64,000 nt of DNA from Myxocyprinus asiaticus (lineage: Eukaryota; Chordata; Actinopteri; Cypriniformes; Catostomidae). The stretch spans positions 15,565,501-15,629,500 of the forward strand of contig NC_059351.1 in the NCBI RefSeq assembly GCF_019703515.2. The letters are read 5' to 3'. The notes beneath the pieces are model-generated. The model was not told where the DNA came from, did not search any database, and saw only the letters and a list, made by a program, of their open reading frames with translations. A program made the translations under genes and the position numbers. Shown here one piece after another: positions 1-13,554 of this stretch (position 1 is its first letter; every line of letters begins with the position of its first letter).

Positions 1-897
1 TTTTTTTATTATTTGCTGAAATTAACATTAATCAAGATGTGGATGTAATCTATTGCGTTAACTGATGTTAACAAATGCAACCTTATTGTAGTGTTACCAG
101 TTCTTTTACAAATGCACACACATACGCACATTCTGATATTGTGTTTACAATTGTTCTCTTCAATTTAATTGGAGATCGTAGTTACAAACTAGTTTTTGTA
201 TTTACACATTTTATCATTTCCCTCCCTGTAATATTGCACATTTTCATTACCTGTCATTTTAATGTTTATCTTAATTACAGTTGACATCTGAAACATTTTG
301 CTTTTAAGTTTACAGAAACCAATCAGATGCCAAGATTTGTATTTTTAAGAAGCTAGTCTGCACACACTGATTCCTACAGATTCTGTAAGGATATACTTGA
401 ATCAGAAACTTTTTAAATGGACACAAGATTCCATAAGCTTCCGTCAATATGGACCTTAGTCACTGTAGACACAATATTTAATGTAATGCAAATGGGAACA
501 AAGCTGGGAGGGATAGATGTACTGTACTGTGTACTCAAACAGATGTACTGATCTGTATCTTGGTGAAAACGTACATTTTGTCTTTCCAAAATGCTTGTCG
601 TCCAGAAAACACAAAAGGAGATGTTACTTTCATTGTGTGGAAAAAAAATGCAATGAAATTGAATGGTGACTGAGGTTTGAAACAATATGAGGGTAAATGA
701 TGACAGAATTTTCATTTTTGGGTGAACTTTGCCTTTAAGACTGCAGAACCTTTTGATCAGACAGTCTAGCATTCACAGCTGTGTTTTCCTTAATGTCAAA
801 TTAAATATGGAGTAAACTCTGACTAAAGTTCAGTAGTGGAATGAAATTCAGGCTCCGTAATTTTTTTAAATATTTATAACTGTGTGGGGAAAAAAAA

Positions 898-932
<35 letters not shown>

Positions 933-1004
933 CTTGTGATAACCAGGGTAGGCTGGTTATATTTGAGATATTTTGAGAGTAAAAGTGTGTGTATTTAAGC
1001 ATAC
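1..1004 (-). other. slc5a10: slc5a10 intron at the left edge
   Basis: This lies downstream of the last visible slc5a10 exon (donor GTAT at 1004-1001). I looked on the minus strand for the expected continuation after the CTDQ motif and found none, so the next exon is outside the window. The stretch holds a T-tract at about 901-928 and, at about 688-742, the end of a foldback MITE of the kind that is intact at 57678-58310. The open frame at 413-772 resembles nothing I know. Confidence 0.6.
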
Positions 1005-1210
1005 CTGATCAGTGCACCAGTACCAGGTTGCAAGAATAGTTAAGCCCAGTGTCATGCCTGGCCAGGGTAAGTCTCCATGCACTGGGTCTCTGAACAGGTG
1101 CATGGCATCAGCCCGGGGCAAGTGGCATGTGGTGTTTGGGATGATTTTAGATGGCACAGCTTTCAAGTACACACTCTCCAGGTTGCTGTAGCCTCCAATC
1201 TTATTGAATG
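1005..1210 (-). CDS. slc5a10: slc5a10 coding exon 8 (last in window)
   Basis: About 69 codons, [20 protein letters not shown] through [18 protein letters not shown] to ATWYWCTDQ. Acceptor TTTTACAG, donor GTATGC, ending in phase 0. The Tyr and Trp next to CTDQ, which face the sugar site in SGLT1, are kept. Confidence 0.9.
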
Positions 1211-4200
1211 CTGTAAAACATGTGCAGAGAGGAGAATCAGCCAAACCTACTTCTGATTTGGGTAAAATGTAGTGGTTTAGAATATATTTCTTTTAAAGTA
1301 TTGTTGAAACAACATGTGGTTAACTTGAATTACAAACAGAATGTAAAAATTCTTAATAAAAAATACTATTTACATTTCTATCTTTTTTAAACAACATACT
1401 TTGTGTGTAACACATGGTCTATTGATATTTTACTCTATAGCAGTGGTCGGCAACCTTTTTGACATGGAGTGCCATTTTTTTATTTTCCTGGTCAATGGCT
1501 GTGCCGAAGATCCGTGCCCAGGTATGTGATTTTCCGAAGTTTGAGTCCACTTGTGACAATATTACCATTTTGTATATTTTTTATTTTAATCATTGATTTT
1601 TCATTAAAAATGATATTGTCAGCATAACAGTTTGAGTGAAAAATCTTGCATGTGAAATTTCACAGAGCATCTTAAGTGCTTTAATGAAAGAAAACCTGTC
1701 CTTTTGTACAAAATGAGTTAACATAGTTAATATTACAAATTTGCTTATTTGATTACTTTAAAATCTTCATTATATACTTTACTCTTGTCCTAAAGTATGC
1801 ACTTGTTCAACCAACAGCTATAACAAAAATATGATGACACTGGAATTTTAATGTGGAGGATATAATTCACAGTATTCTGTGACATTTTATTTAAAGGGTC
1901 CACAATAGTGCACTGGTTAAGCATGAATAACACCAGTAATTAATAGTCAACTAAATGTAGAGTAGGGGTATCTTAGCCATAATGTACAACTTATGAACCA
2001 TTTATTTTTGTGTAGAAAGTAATGTAATTTATGCTCAGTTTCAGAGATCCATCATAAATCAAGTTTACTATATGTTATTAAGGCTAATTAGTATTGGTTT
2101 ACAAAGCTGTTAATAAATAAAATACTAAAATCTTCTATTAAAGACAATTTGACACCATGTTCTGTAGTGAAAAATTTACCTATTTTCTTGATTTACTTCT
2201 TGATTTGTTTTGCATTTATTAGGTGGTATTCAAGTGTATTCAAATATATTAAGACAGTAATTATGACTAATTCTTGTTGGTTTGACTAATAAATTGCTAC
2301 AATTTTGTATTAAAAACAACTTGATCCCCTGTTCTAAAGTGAAAATTTTACCTTCTTAAGTTATTAGATTGTTTTTCACTTATTAGGTGGTGTTTTAAGT
2401 TTATTTAACTATATTAAGAGTAATTATTAGTATTTGTTTTACTAAATTGTTACTAATGAACTAGTATTAGTGAACTAATTTCATTCAATGAAATTAATCT
2501 TAAAATAAAGACAATTTGATTCATTTGTTAATAATTTGATATTAAATGTTTACAGTATTTGCATTAAACAAAAAAAATCAGTTTTATTATAATTGAAATG
2601 TGCAAAATAATAATAATAAGATTTGAAAGACCAACATTAATTAGCCTTAATTACTAACTGAAATTGTTTAGTAAAATTAAAATTTTATATCTGAACTTGA
2701 GCATTGATTGCATTACTTTCTACACAAAAATAAGACATTCAATAAGTTGTACATTTTGGCTAAGATACCCTTAATGTACTTTCAGTTAATTATTAATTAC
2801 TGTCTTATTCTTGCTTAACAAGTGTACTATTATGGATACTTAAAATAATTATTACCAATTATTCAAATTTAAATTCAAAAACATGTAAAACACAAATTTG
2901 TGTGTTTGGACTTTTGGCTCAAAACTTTACAGTTACTGAGATATAGCCCTTGTGACAATTTCCCTGTGTGACAACCTGCACCGGTCTCCCCTATAACAAG
3001 CAGACCATCACAGCTAAAGTAAGACATGTTTTTCCTGCATGTAGAATTTGTTGAAAATATGAAATATCTGTCCATGCATTTTCAATTGCCATCTGCTGTC
3101 AACAGTCTCTCTTTCAAGATGTCCATCCCAGTGACAGTAGACATACCATCACTGCCAATGTGCTGTCAATCACATGCCAACGGAGAATAAGTGGAGGCAA
3201 CTGAGAGTGACTCACCTGTAATGGTTAGGATGATCGCTCCAATGATCATGATGAAGGTCTGAAGAGTATCGGTGTAGATTACAGCTGCTAAGCCACCTGG
3301 AGAAAAAGAGTATTGCTCAATTCTCATGATTCTTTAATGTGATATGAGTCACCGATGTCAAGCCTGAATCAGCACTTGTAGACAAGAGTGAATTGAGTGG
3401 CATCAGAGCCAGGGATTAAAGTAATTATGTAGTTATACTGGAATCAGTAATGTTGTCTCTAATTACAACTGCAGAAAATGTTACTGATCCACTATGCTGC
3501 TACAGTAAGAATGTTTTCAGCAAGTAGTCATTTAGTAGAAGCTTTTATACAAGCCATTTACAGTACTGTTATTACAGGGACATACTGAATATTACAACTT
3601 TGTTGTCATGACAACGAAACCATGTAATCCCATTTTTGGATATAACTTTACACGGATCAGTACATTTTATCACACTAAAATCATGTCTTGTGGCTAAACT
3701 TTCAAAACAATGTGTATTTTAGGGTTTACGGACTGGCCCCACTGACTTCCATGTTAAGTGCCTTACTGTTTTACTGTATTTTACTGTATACCATTTTTAA
3801 ATGTCTTTTTTGGAGTAATCAATATTATGCTGCAAATGCTGTTGATTGAACTTAAGTTGTATCAAACCCGGAACATTACTAAGTGGCTTGTTCAAGGGCA
3901 CAACAGTGACAACAGAGTTTATGGCTTGCACCTTGCTGGGATCAAACCAGCAACATTCCTGTTACAAGCCTTGAGCTTTAACCACCATGTCACACCATCC
4001 CATCCAGTTTTTAAAAATTACAGTGTAAAAGAACACAAGACATTATGCACACAAATACAAACCTGCTATAGTGTAGAGGGCAGTGACTACTAGCATGAGA
4101 ACAGTGGAGAGGTAGAGATTCCAGCCCAAACAAACCTGGACAAACAGTGCTCCAGAGTATAGATCCGTCTGCAAATGCACAGAAAGGAACATAATATACA

Positions 4201-6702
4201 TCACAGAGGACAAATGTATTACTCTGTAATTGCACTGTCATTGTGCAGGACACTTAATGAAGTCAGTTATGTTGCATTGAAGTATCAGCTTTGTCTCGTA
4301 TGTTTCTTCTAATGTACACTTCAGTTTTCTGTGTGCCGTTATGTGTCGCACACGGTTGAGCGCACTAGCCTTTCAAAGCGCTAGCCCGTATGGACGCGCT
4401 CGATACATGCACACTACAACTGTCTTTAAGTATATATTTACGCCTAGTACCTACAATCCCAATTCCAGTAAAGGTGGGACAGTATGGAAAATGCTAATAA
4501 AAACAAAAAAAAGAGTGATTTCTAAATTCTGTTCACCCTGTGCTCTTTTGAAAGAGCTACAACAAAATTTTTTTAAAATGTTTTACCTTTTTTAAATACG
4601 TATACACTCATTTCAAATCAGATGACTGCAACACGCTCCAAAAAAGTTGAGACAATCAAGTGTTTACCAATGTGCAACAACACCATTTCTTCTAATTATA
4701 CTTATTAAGCATTTGGGCACTGAAGACACAATTTTGTTAAGTTTAGCAAGCAGAATTTCCCCCTATTCATCCATTATGCAAGTCTACAGCTGTGCAATTG
4801 TACGAGGCCTTTGTTGTCATTTTGTGCACTTCATAATGTGCCACACATTCTCAGTTGGAGACAGGTCAGGACTGCAGGCAGGCCAGTCTAGCACCTGCAC
4901 TCTCTGCTTACACAGCCATGCAGTTGTAGTCCGGGCAGGCCCGCCCAAACTCCCGACTGGGCCAGTAGTTTTGATCTATCTCTATTGGGCCACCCTCAGT
5001 GGCTGGGCCCCTGAAAGCTGTTCCATTCCCCCAACCCCCTCCCTTATGGCCAGACCTGAATCCGGGCAGTATGTGGTTTGACGTTGTCCTGCTGGAAAAC
5101 CACTTCTGAATGTACGTGATCTCCGATCCCTCAGTCGTCACTGTCTTAAAAACCGTCATCTGTAATGGACATCATAACATGGGCTCAGGAATAGAGTACA
5201 GGTGCTAGATTGGCTGTCTCTGACATGTCTCCAATTGAGAATGTGTGGCACATTTTGAAGTGCAAAATACGGCAACGAAGGCCGAACGTGCAATTGCACA
5301 GCTGAAGACCCGCATTATGGATGAATGGGGGGAAATTCTGCTTGCTAACTTAACACACTTGTGTCTTCAGTGCCCAAATGCTTAATACGTGTTATTAGAA
5401 GAAATGGTTATTTTATAGAGTGGTAAACATTCAATTGTCCCAACTATTTTGGAGCGTGTTGCAATCATGTGATTTGAAATGAGTGCATTTTTAAATAAAT
5501 ACATTTAAAAGGTAAAACATCAAATAATGTGTTGTTGTAGTGCTTTCAATATAGCATAGCGTGAATAGAATTTACAAATCACTCCTTTCTGTTTTTATAA
5601 GAATTTTGCATACTGTCCTAACTTTTTCGTAATTGGTGTTGTAGTTATGACTAGTGTTTGTTCTTTAATGTAAGCCTATAAGATTTTTTACATTTGTTTT
5701 ATCAGCCAACAGGAGAAAATCATATGCTTTCAAAGCACGTGTTATGTGCCAAAATGTAATACAAGAGTAATATTTTTTTTTTTTAAATCCCTAACCCCAA
5801 GTATGAACAACAGTAATAGTGATGCCTGCCTTAGAAAAAAAACAGCAACAAGAGAGCATGACCTCTTGCATGTGTGTCTGTGTGTCTCCAGTGAAAAAAC
5901 AGATGTCAAAAGAGCTAAACAAACTCTCTTTAACAACTTTAAATTTCATGGGAGCAGAAACATGCCAGCTATTTGAGAAGACTCGCTGAATTAAACATTT
6001 TCTTTTATTAGATTAAGGTTTTCTTTTGTTGTCTTTAGTGCCTCTTGATGGGAATATGTCTGAATGAGACAGCAAAAAACATCACTCTCTGTGTGTGAGT
6101 GTATTTGTGTGAGTTTTCATGCTTACTGAGATCTTGGTAAACACAGAGAGCATCAGACTGAGTGCTGACAAGTACATGCGAATTCTCTCTCCTCCAAACC
6201 GCCGACCCAGATACTCTGGCATTGTGACAATCTGAGAGAGAAAGAGAGAAAAGAAGTGCAGAGGGAATGCCATAATCTAAGCAAATTTAAAGGCAAATCA
6301 GAGAAAGTAGTGCGCGTGCGTGTATTTGTGTCTGGTACAAGGCAGGCAGGCAGCATTAAGCATAAGTTAACCATTTTTAATACACATAGGTTCATTTGAC
6401 ACATTGGTACGAATGGTAGTTTTGTGTGTTTTAAGACTCACCCCAGAGGACACGTAAACTGGGACAAAGATCCAGGCAAGAGCTAACAGGACATAAGTTG
6501 CCTAATGGAATAGAGAGAGAAGGGCGATAAAATCATGTTCTTAATTAATGTCTTTGTCTTGATTTCAAGATAAAAACTATTTAAACGTCCTTAAAACAAA
6601 ATAAATTAAAATCACATTTAAGAAGCAAAACTGCTTAAGATATTATCACTTGTCAGAGAAATTTGTACGCCCCAAAATGTTTTTGAACACTAAAGCTAAT
6701 AC

Positions 6703-6793
<91 letters not shown>

Positions 6794-7704
6794 GAACACT
6801 TTTTTTTATTATTATTATTTTATTTATTTATTTTGTGCCGCACAGTGACAGTTGTAAGGCAGAAATTGGTCCTCTTACTCCCCCTAGTGCTTGAGCATTT
6901 TCAATGAGGCATTGAAACAGTGGTGTAGTAGTGACTGAAGAGGTGGGCATACTGTGACCCATAACTTTTATTAAAAGTTATGGGTCAAAAGCCTCCTTGC
7001 TGTTCTGGCGGCATACGTATCATGACTCATTTTATGTGGGTATACATAAAATCCTTTAAAAGATAGGTGGACATATGGCATATGCCTGCGTATGCCCTAG
7101 ACTACACTACTGCACTGAAAGAAAATGATGATACTCACATTCCATTCAAAGCCAGCAACAGCGATTCCCCCGGCTGCTCCTGTCCCAGCCAAACCAATGA
7201 ACAATCCTGATCCCTCACTGCTGGCAAACAGAGAGGCCCCAATCTGCACCCATTCATAAAGTATATTAGTACCATTCTCAGCCTGGATTCAACATATAAG
7301 TGTACAACCGGGCTAAAGGTGCCCCGGGGTGAAAGGCACGTTTCATTTTATTTTCTCCCAAAACACTAAATAGCAACAAAATGTACCACATCACTTTTCT
7401 AAATACCTGTTTGACACTATGCACTGTAAAACTTTACTGATCCACGCGGTCATGATCAAATCATGAGTTTGATTTTGAGGTAATTTGATGTAACATTTAA
7501 TAACTTTTAAAAAAAAATCAAATTTATGTAGCTAATCAGAATTCCTGAAATGATGACATTTATTTTGAAACAAAACACTTGTTTGTCATTTACAGTTTTG
7601 TTCAAGGTGATATAATCAAAAGTTTTTCAATAAATGTCCAATATGTGAAAGGATAGGATTTGGGGTAAAAAGCCAACCCAACCCCCCAATAAATTAATAT
7701 TATT

Positions 7705-7735
<31 letters not shown>

Positions 7736-9006
7736 TTATTATTATTATTTTCAATCTTGATACACTTTGCAATCAGAAAAAGTACATATTTTTAAGTAGT
7801 GCCTTGAACCCCATTGTATCCAATGCAGCATATACCTGTTAATATAATTTGGCACAATATTTACAACATGAAACAACTACTGTGTTACAACAATCAACAT
7901 CTTATCACAAAACTTCATAAGTGGGTAATGTCACATGCTATACTTCATCTAAAACTAATTTAAACCATTTTAAACATTTAAACAATTATCATATTTTAAA
8001 CATTACGTTTTTTATATAATTATCAAACATGCCTCATATTTATAATAAGTATATGTAGGCCTATATTTTAAGACCACATTACTTTTTATGACCTCAAAAT
8101 GGAATAATGAGTTACACAACAAGACTATTTAATTGAACTGCAAAATTAACACACAAGTAACTATATATGATGATAAAAATAGCGAGAAACTTTAAAGACA
8201 GTGTGACCAGTCACATCACTTAAAATATACACCTTGCCGTAAACATATGCACACATTTTTCACATCAAATATTTATAATGAAAATAAAAGCTTTATGTCA
8301 ATGTTATTTGTCTACCCACTAAAAAAGAAACTCCTTTTTCTGAATTATTAATAAAATGTCTGGATTTACAACCTGGAAATACAACCTTTTAGAAGTTTAC
8401 ATTACTCATAAAAACTTTATCATTCTTCATTGAATATGAATGTAAAATCTGTTCATAGTGAATATATTTTATCATATTGCTTTAACTAGGCCCCTTTTTC
8501 ATTAATTATCATGAGTATTGTTCAAATGTTGTCTGTGGGTTTCACTTACTGGCCACCAAGCCATGTCCCTGCCAGCCAGGAAATATCCACTTAGTGTGTT
8601 TCGGCTCACTCTGCAAGATGACTTAAACACACACACACACACATACAGTACAACAACAGTTCATCCAAAATTCAAATAAAGTTGAATTTCCCACCTTTAC
8701 TTTTTAGAAAGTGTTAGAATAGATAATTTTTCCTGATTACATGCAATTCCACAATTAATATTCACTAATCATTCTATTATTATCATGTATATTTAAATTA
8801 TAATAATTACCATTTATACAATGTTAATCATTTAAATAATAATAATAATGTTAAAAATGCTCACACATAAGTGAGCACACACACATACACCTCACCCATA
8901 TTCCAACTGCAACGTTCAACAAAAAGTATGCTCCGATTACGATGATATCAGACACGCTGAAAGACTGAGAAAGGGCGAAAAATTTAGTGGTAGAGTTAGA
9001 CGCCAT
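1005..9006 (-). CDS. slc5a10: sodium/sugar cotransporter SGLT5-like, 5' eight coding exons (partial)
   Basis: A member of the SLC5 sodium/solute symporters, plasma-membrane proteins with the LeuT fold. Human SLC5A10 (SGLT5) is a renal mannose/fructose transporter; that function is known for the family, not shown here. Eight exons join in frame: 9006-8896, 8621-8550, 7243-7139, 6501-6442, 6231-6127, 4168-4063, 3296-3216 and 1210-1005, giving 282 codons of a protein usually near 600 residues. Visible family motifs are the first membrane helix ([18 protein letters not shown]), [45 protein letters not shown] and [27 protein letters not shown] and [14 protein letters not shown] favour SGLT5 over SGLT1, 2 and 4. 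Position 83 of SGLT1 (His) is Leu here, as in SGLT5. The ATG at 9006 opens MASNST, close to the human start. There is no frameshift or stop in the visible part. The gene runs off the left edge. Confidence 0.9.
1441..1560 (+). repeat. possible hAT-like transposon end
   Basis: CAGTGGTCGGCAACCTTTTT at about 1441 resembles the CAGNGGTTCTCAACC-type end of vertebrate hAT elements. I found no matching opposite end or target duplication, so this may be a relic of one end. Confidence 0.35.
1886..2850. repeat. 965-bp foldback repeat with internal tandem repeats
   Basis: The left arm (about 1886-2045) and right arm (about 2690-2850) are inverted copies sharing GGGTATCTTAGCC, ATGTACAACTTAT and TTTTTGTGTAGAAAGTAATG. 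Between them an AT-rich unit of about 170-195 bp recurs, beginning near 2138, 2308 and 2505, each with ACAATTTGA or ACAACTTGA and a shared TTATTAGGTGGT. No coding sequence. It looks like a non-autonomous DNA element. Confidence 0.7.
3216..3296 (-). CDS. slc5a10: slc5a10 coding exon 7
   Basis: [20 protein letters not shown] and ILTIT. Acceptor CTCCAG, donor GTGAGT. Both split codons fit the neighbouring exons. Confidence 0.88.
3590..3880 (-). repeat. MITE fragment, family B
   Basis: This matches one half of the foldback family seen complete at 46747-47373 and 53550-54142. It shares the ATCAATATTATGC-CAAATGCTGTTGA segment and the terminal ACTTAAGTTGTATCAAACCCGG segment. Confidence 0.6.
3881..4005 (-). 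repeat. possible tRNA-derived SINE fragment
   Basis: GGGATCAAACCAGCAACATT and TTGTTCAAGGGCACAACAGT resemble, in reverse, the B-box and the conserved middle of tRNA-derived fish SINEs. Short and degenerate. Confidence 0.35.
4063..4168 (-). CDS. slc5a10: slc5a10 coding exon 6
   Basis: [20 protein letters not shown] and onward to TALYTIAG. Acceptor TTTGCAG, donor GTTTGT. It ends after the first base of a Gly codon. Confidence 0.88.
4454..5641. mobile_element. Tc1/mariner-derived foldback element, copy 1
   Basis: The inverted ends CAATCCCAATTCC and CAACACCAATTAC are flanked by TA (4452-4453 and 5642-5643). The arms stay complementary for more than 400 bp. On the left arm the minus strand encodes a transposase C-terminal fragment. 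The right arm carries the same region on the plus strand, with the SPIENVW-type motif around 5220-5260. The element therefore has two inverted transposase 3' ends and no complete gene. It lies in an intron of slc5a10. Confidence 0.75.
6127..6231 (-). CDS. slc5a10: slc5a10 coding exon 5
   Basis: 35 codons including [20 protein letters not shown] and SVFTKIS. Acceptor CTCTCAG after a strong pyrimidine tract, donor GTAAGC. This is among the most family-diagnostic exons. Confidence 0.9.
6442..6501 (-). CDS. slc5a10: slc5a10 coding exon 4
   Basis: 20 codons, [20 protein letters not shown], one membrane helix. Acceptor ATTAG, donor GTGAGT, phase 0 at both ends. Confidence 0.88.
6706..6790. repeat. 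(TA)n microsatellite
   Basis: A short ATAC run followed by about 40 TA dinucleotides, in a slc5a10 intron. The YIYIYI open frame across it is an artefact. Confidence 0.95.
7139..7243 (-). CDS. slc5a10: slc5a10 coding exon 3
   Basis: 35 codons running from [13 protein letters not shown] to GFEWN. Acceptor GTGCAG, donor GTGAGT, phase 0 at both ends. It covers the sugar- and sodium-site helix with [10 protein letters not shown]. Confidence 0.9.
7690..7750. repeat. (TTA)n microsatellite
   Basis: About 18 TTA triplets with one interruption, in slc5a10 intron 2 (7244-8549). I see nothing else recognisable in that intron. Confidence 0.9.
8550..8621 (-). CDS. slc5a10: slc5a10 coding exon 2
   Basis: 24 codons, [19 protein letters not shown] and onward to WWP, with donor GTAAGT. 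Two AG acceptors lie 11 nt apart. Only the upstream one (TTTAAG) keeps frame after VGIW and restores the conserved SSCR. It is preceded by a (TG)n run instead of a normal pyrimidine tract. Confidence 0.85.
8896..9006 (-). CDS. slc5a10: slc5a10 coding exon 1
   Basis: 37 codons from MASNST to VGIW. The exon includes the first transmembrane helix and ends at a GTGAGG donor in phase 0. It is the first in-frame ATG before that helix. Confidence 0.88.
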
Positions 9007-10027
9007 GTCCTACCTTCACACACACAACACACAGACTAAGACAACAAGATGGGGAGGGATAGAAAGACGCAGAGCATTCTGGTCAGCTCTGTGTGTGAAT
9101 TGATCATTAAACACATCAGTTTAATGAAGCAAACCTGAACCTACATGAAAACAACAAGGCAGATGAGACACATCCCTGCAGATGCACAAAATCCTGTTGC
9201 TTGTTGTGGTTTCACAGGCTTACAAACACCTGCACATGCACCTAAATACCCATGACTAAACACATACATACATGCACACAGCTAAATTAGAGCATGGAGA
9301 CGTATTATCTGACAAACCTAATGTGACTTGAGGAGTCCAAAAAACATCTCCAGACACACTTAACAAAGTGAATCATTTGCTTAAAAACCCACTGGTGCTA
9401 CCCATTAACACACACAACACATGCACTAACCATTAGCATCAATCTTACACAGGACATAAGTATACTCACTACCTATACCTTTAGTGTGACAGGTCACAGT
9501 TCACATCAGTTGTACCTTATTTTACTGTATGCTTTAAGTATTTGCAACCTACTAGCTTTGGAATTATAAATACATATTAAGCCAACAAATCTATTAGTAA
9601 ATTAGTTAATTAGTAAAGAAAGCTGTTACCAAATAATTTCATTTTACCACGTATTGTTATAAATACAAGAGATTCCAAAAAGTGCTACTGCTTATCCAGT
9701 AACTAGGGCTTAAAAGTCAGTATTGAGAAATACAGTCTGATGAATAAATAATCTTCAGGGCCAACTTGATCTCTGTCACACAGATTCTGTGCCATATTAT
9801 AGAATTTTTTCTTTTTTTAAATATATTGTTTCATTTTGGTCTTGACAGTCTTACCATGTCTGACTCATCCATAAACTTAGAATAAATGCCAGAATAGATG
9901 TTTGTTGTCTATCCAGCTTAATACATGTGAAATTAACAGTTTATCTATACATTCAAAAAACAGCTGACACCTCTTCACTCAGAAACATATTTTATCCTAT
10001 TTTTTAGATTGACTCATTTTAAGTTCA
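9007..10027. other. region upstream of slc5a10
   Basis: It should hold the 5' UTR or promoter of slc5a10. I see no convincing TATA box or CpG cluster. It has CA-rich stretches, including many ACACAC runs at about 9015-9430. Confidence 0.4.
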
Positions 10028-10088
10028 TATCAAATTTCCATCAAATTTTAAGATTATTAAATTTGATGGAAATTTGTTATGAAATTGA
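10028..10088. repeat. short foldback repeat, family D
   Basis: The arms ATCAAATTTCCATCAAATTT and its complement surround a 10-nt loop. The right arm ends ATTTGTTATGAAATTGAAAT. It is related to the larger inverted repeat at 19290-19437. Confidence 0.65.
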
Positions 10089-10099
10089 AATGGGTAAAT

Positions 10100-11381
<1,282 letters not shown>

Positions 11382-11459
<78 letters not shown>
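11382..11459. repeat. (TG)n then (TA)n microsatellite
   Basis: About 28 TG units followed by about 10 TA units, the mirror image of the tract at 10103-10211 on the other side of the Tc1 element. Confidence 0.9.
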
Positions 11460-12998
11460 TAGTGTTTTGTGAGTACTTTGTAATATATGGTGTTGAAATT
11501 TACATATTTCATTTTTTTTTATTTAATAAATGCAAATCACATAAACTGAAATATTCCATTTTTAGGATTTATATAAAATATTTTATAAACCTGCAGTTAT
11601 TTATTCATTTAAAATTCTTATTTTATAGTATTTAGTATTTAGTAGTATTTCTTAATTCATCAAAATTCTTATATTCATTATTGAAATGCAGTAGTGCTAG
11701 ACTTGTTTTTGTTCATTTGTATGTCACTTTGAATCAAATTAAACTTAAATGCAGTTATTTGTATCAGATTTAACAATACAAATCATTCTGAGGCAACTTA
11801 AAAAGGTGCCTTATATTAGAGATGAAAGAAAAAGATAAAAACAACAACCCTTACATATAACAATAAAAAAGTTCTGCTAAATGAATAAATGTACTGTAAA
11901 TGTAGACAGTACAGTATATCTGTGATGAGAAATATCATATTCTTTAAAAATCCTTATAGCATTTTATTTTAATGTTGGAAAGATTTTTAAATTAAGATAT
12001 CAAGCTGAAAAAATTGAGTAGAGAGCCCTTAAGCAGCCACGCTCATTCTTGTTAGAGATCTTTCCGAAGACTTGAATTCAAACCCTGCTCAAATACACCT
12101 GCCAGTGATGTCCAAGAGGACCCAAAAAAGACCTTGATTTGCTGATTCAGGTGCATTTGATTAAGTTGTAGGAAATGAAATCTGCAGAAAGAAAGATCTC
12201 TAATTTTACTGCATCTGGTGGTAAACTAATGGCTAAGATCTAGGTAAACAGATAGATAGGACCCAAGAACTGGCAGTGGGAAATTTCTCTCTTGTCAGTT
12301 TGAATGAAAAATGTCTGCCACCTCACAAGTAATTCGCCAGTATAAATTTTGCCACTGGAGCAGTCCTTTAAAATTGACAGTGCAAAATATGTAAAGAATG
12401 GCCAATTACTGATGTGGGTTAGAAAGGAGCCCAAATTAGACATCTGCTCTGGTTTTAATAACACCCTTAGGGAGTAATATATCGTATCACAGATTTTAAT
12501 TGTAAGAACATCACCAAAATTATGCCTGAAATGGCAGATAAAGGGAGATAATGTGATAGAGTTAGAAACAAAATTATATGATAATAATCAGTGCAGTGCG
12601 CCTTTCAATGTCTGAGTGCCACCAATAGCATTTGAATGGATAATTCATCCAAAAATGAAAATTCTGTCTTGTGGTTCCAAACCCTGCGTGACAGGGGCTG
12701 TCAAGCTCCAAAAAGGACTACATCCCAAGTCATCTAAAGCCATACTTAGCTTTGTGTGAGAAACAGACTGAAACTGAAGTTGTTATTCACTGTCAAATTT
12801 CACACGCACTTGTGCATACTTGGCACCCCATAATCAAGACACAAGGCACCCAAGAAGTAGAAGTCTGCTACATGGCCTGATCACAACTGGACCTGACAAA
12901 CCGTTGGGTTACGTTCTGGGTTTGATTCTGTTTTTAAGTGTAACTTCGGGATTGGATTAGTAATGAATGAAAAACGATGCATGAAAACAGACTATTTA
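11460..12998. other. intergenic, no gene recognised
   Basis: AT-rich. Two repeat remnants are visible: a SINE/LINE-type tail (TTCTGCTAAATGAATAAATG) at about 11872 and a MITE end (ATCCAAAAATGAAAATTCTG) at about 12647. The open frame at 12240-12464 on the minus strand is not recognisable. Confidence 0.5.
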
Positions 12999-13235
12999 TG
13001 GGCTGTTCACATTGAATGTGTTTTTGCATGCGTCTGCGTTGTTTTTTTATTGTTTTTATCATTGAAAGGACACTTGTTGAAAGGACATCTTTGACCGGTG
13101 CACTGCATCTCGATTTTTTGTCAGCATCTCGCGCATGACCGCTGCATTTTTAGACAGTGTCAAGTTAAAAAAAAACGTACATTTTTCAAAACGCATCTCA
13201 AAACACCCAAGTTCTGTTTCATTCTCTTTTTAGCG
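12999..13235. repeat. MITE fragment, family C
   Basis: It starts GGGCTGTTCACATTGAATGT and shares the order of motifs (TTTTTGC, GTCAAGTTAAAAA, AAACGCATCTC) with the complete copy at 16039-16244. No opposite end is visible. Confidence 0.55.
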
Positions 13236-13554
13236 CATATGCCACAAAGACGAGAAGAACATAAAGAAGTTCAGGTTGCAAACACGACTCTGTGTGACTG
13301 ATACACTGTTACACATGATTCCAGATTGTTCTTCACTCAGTAAAGTCATCATAGGGATTGAAAAGACTTTGAATATAGTAAACAAGCAGTATAGAGTAAT
13401 ACTTTTAAGGTAGCCTACTCACTGAAAGCCCTAATAAGTTGACTTTACTCAGTTGACTGAGTAAACTCGTTCTCTCAACTGAATTGAGTAATGGCATCTC
13501 CAAAACTTGTGTAATTAAATTCACTTAACTTGGTGTTCATGTAGAATGAACTTA

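Noticed and set aside
413..772. 119-codon minus-strand frame near the left edge
   Set aside because: Not the expected next slc5a10 exon; its 5' end overlaps a MITE end.
6650..6907. Open frame with a long YIYIYI stretch (also at 10009-10356 and 11372-11635)
   Set aside because: Translation of TA and CA microsatellites; no exon signals or family.
1005..9006. Assignment as SGLT1, SGLT2 or SGLT4
   Set aside because: Motifs [23 protein letters not shown] and LSVFTKIS fit SGLT5 best among the family members I can recall; SGLT4 is the closest alternative.
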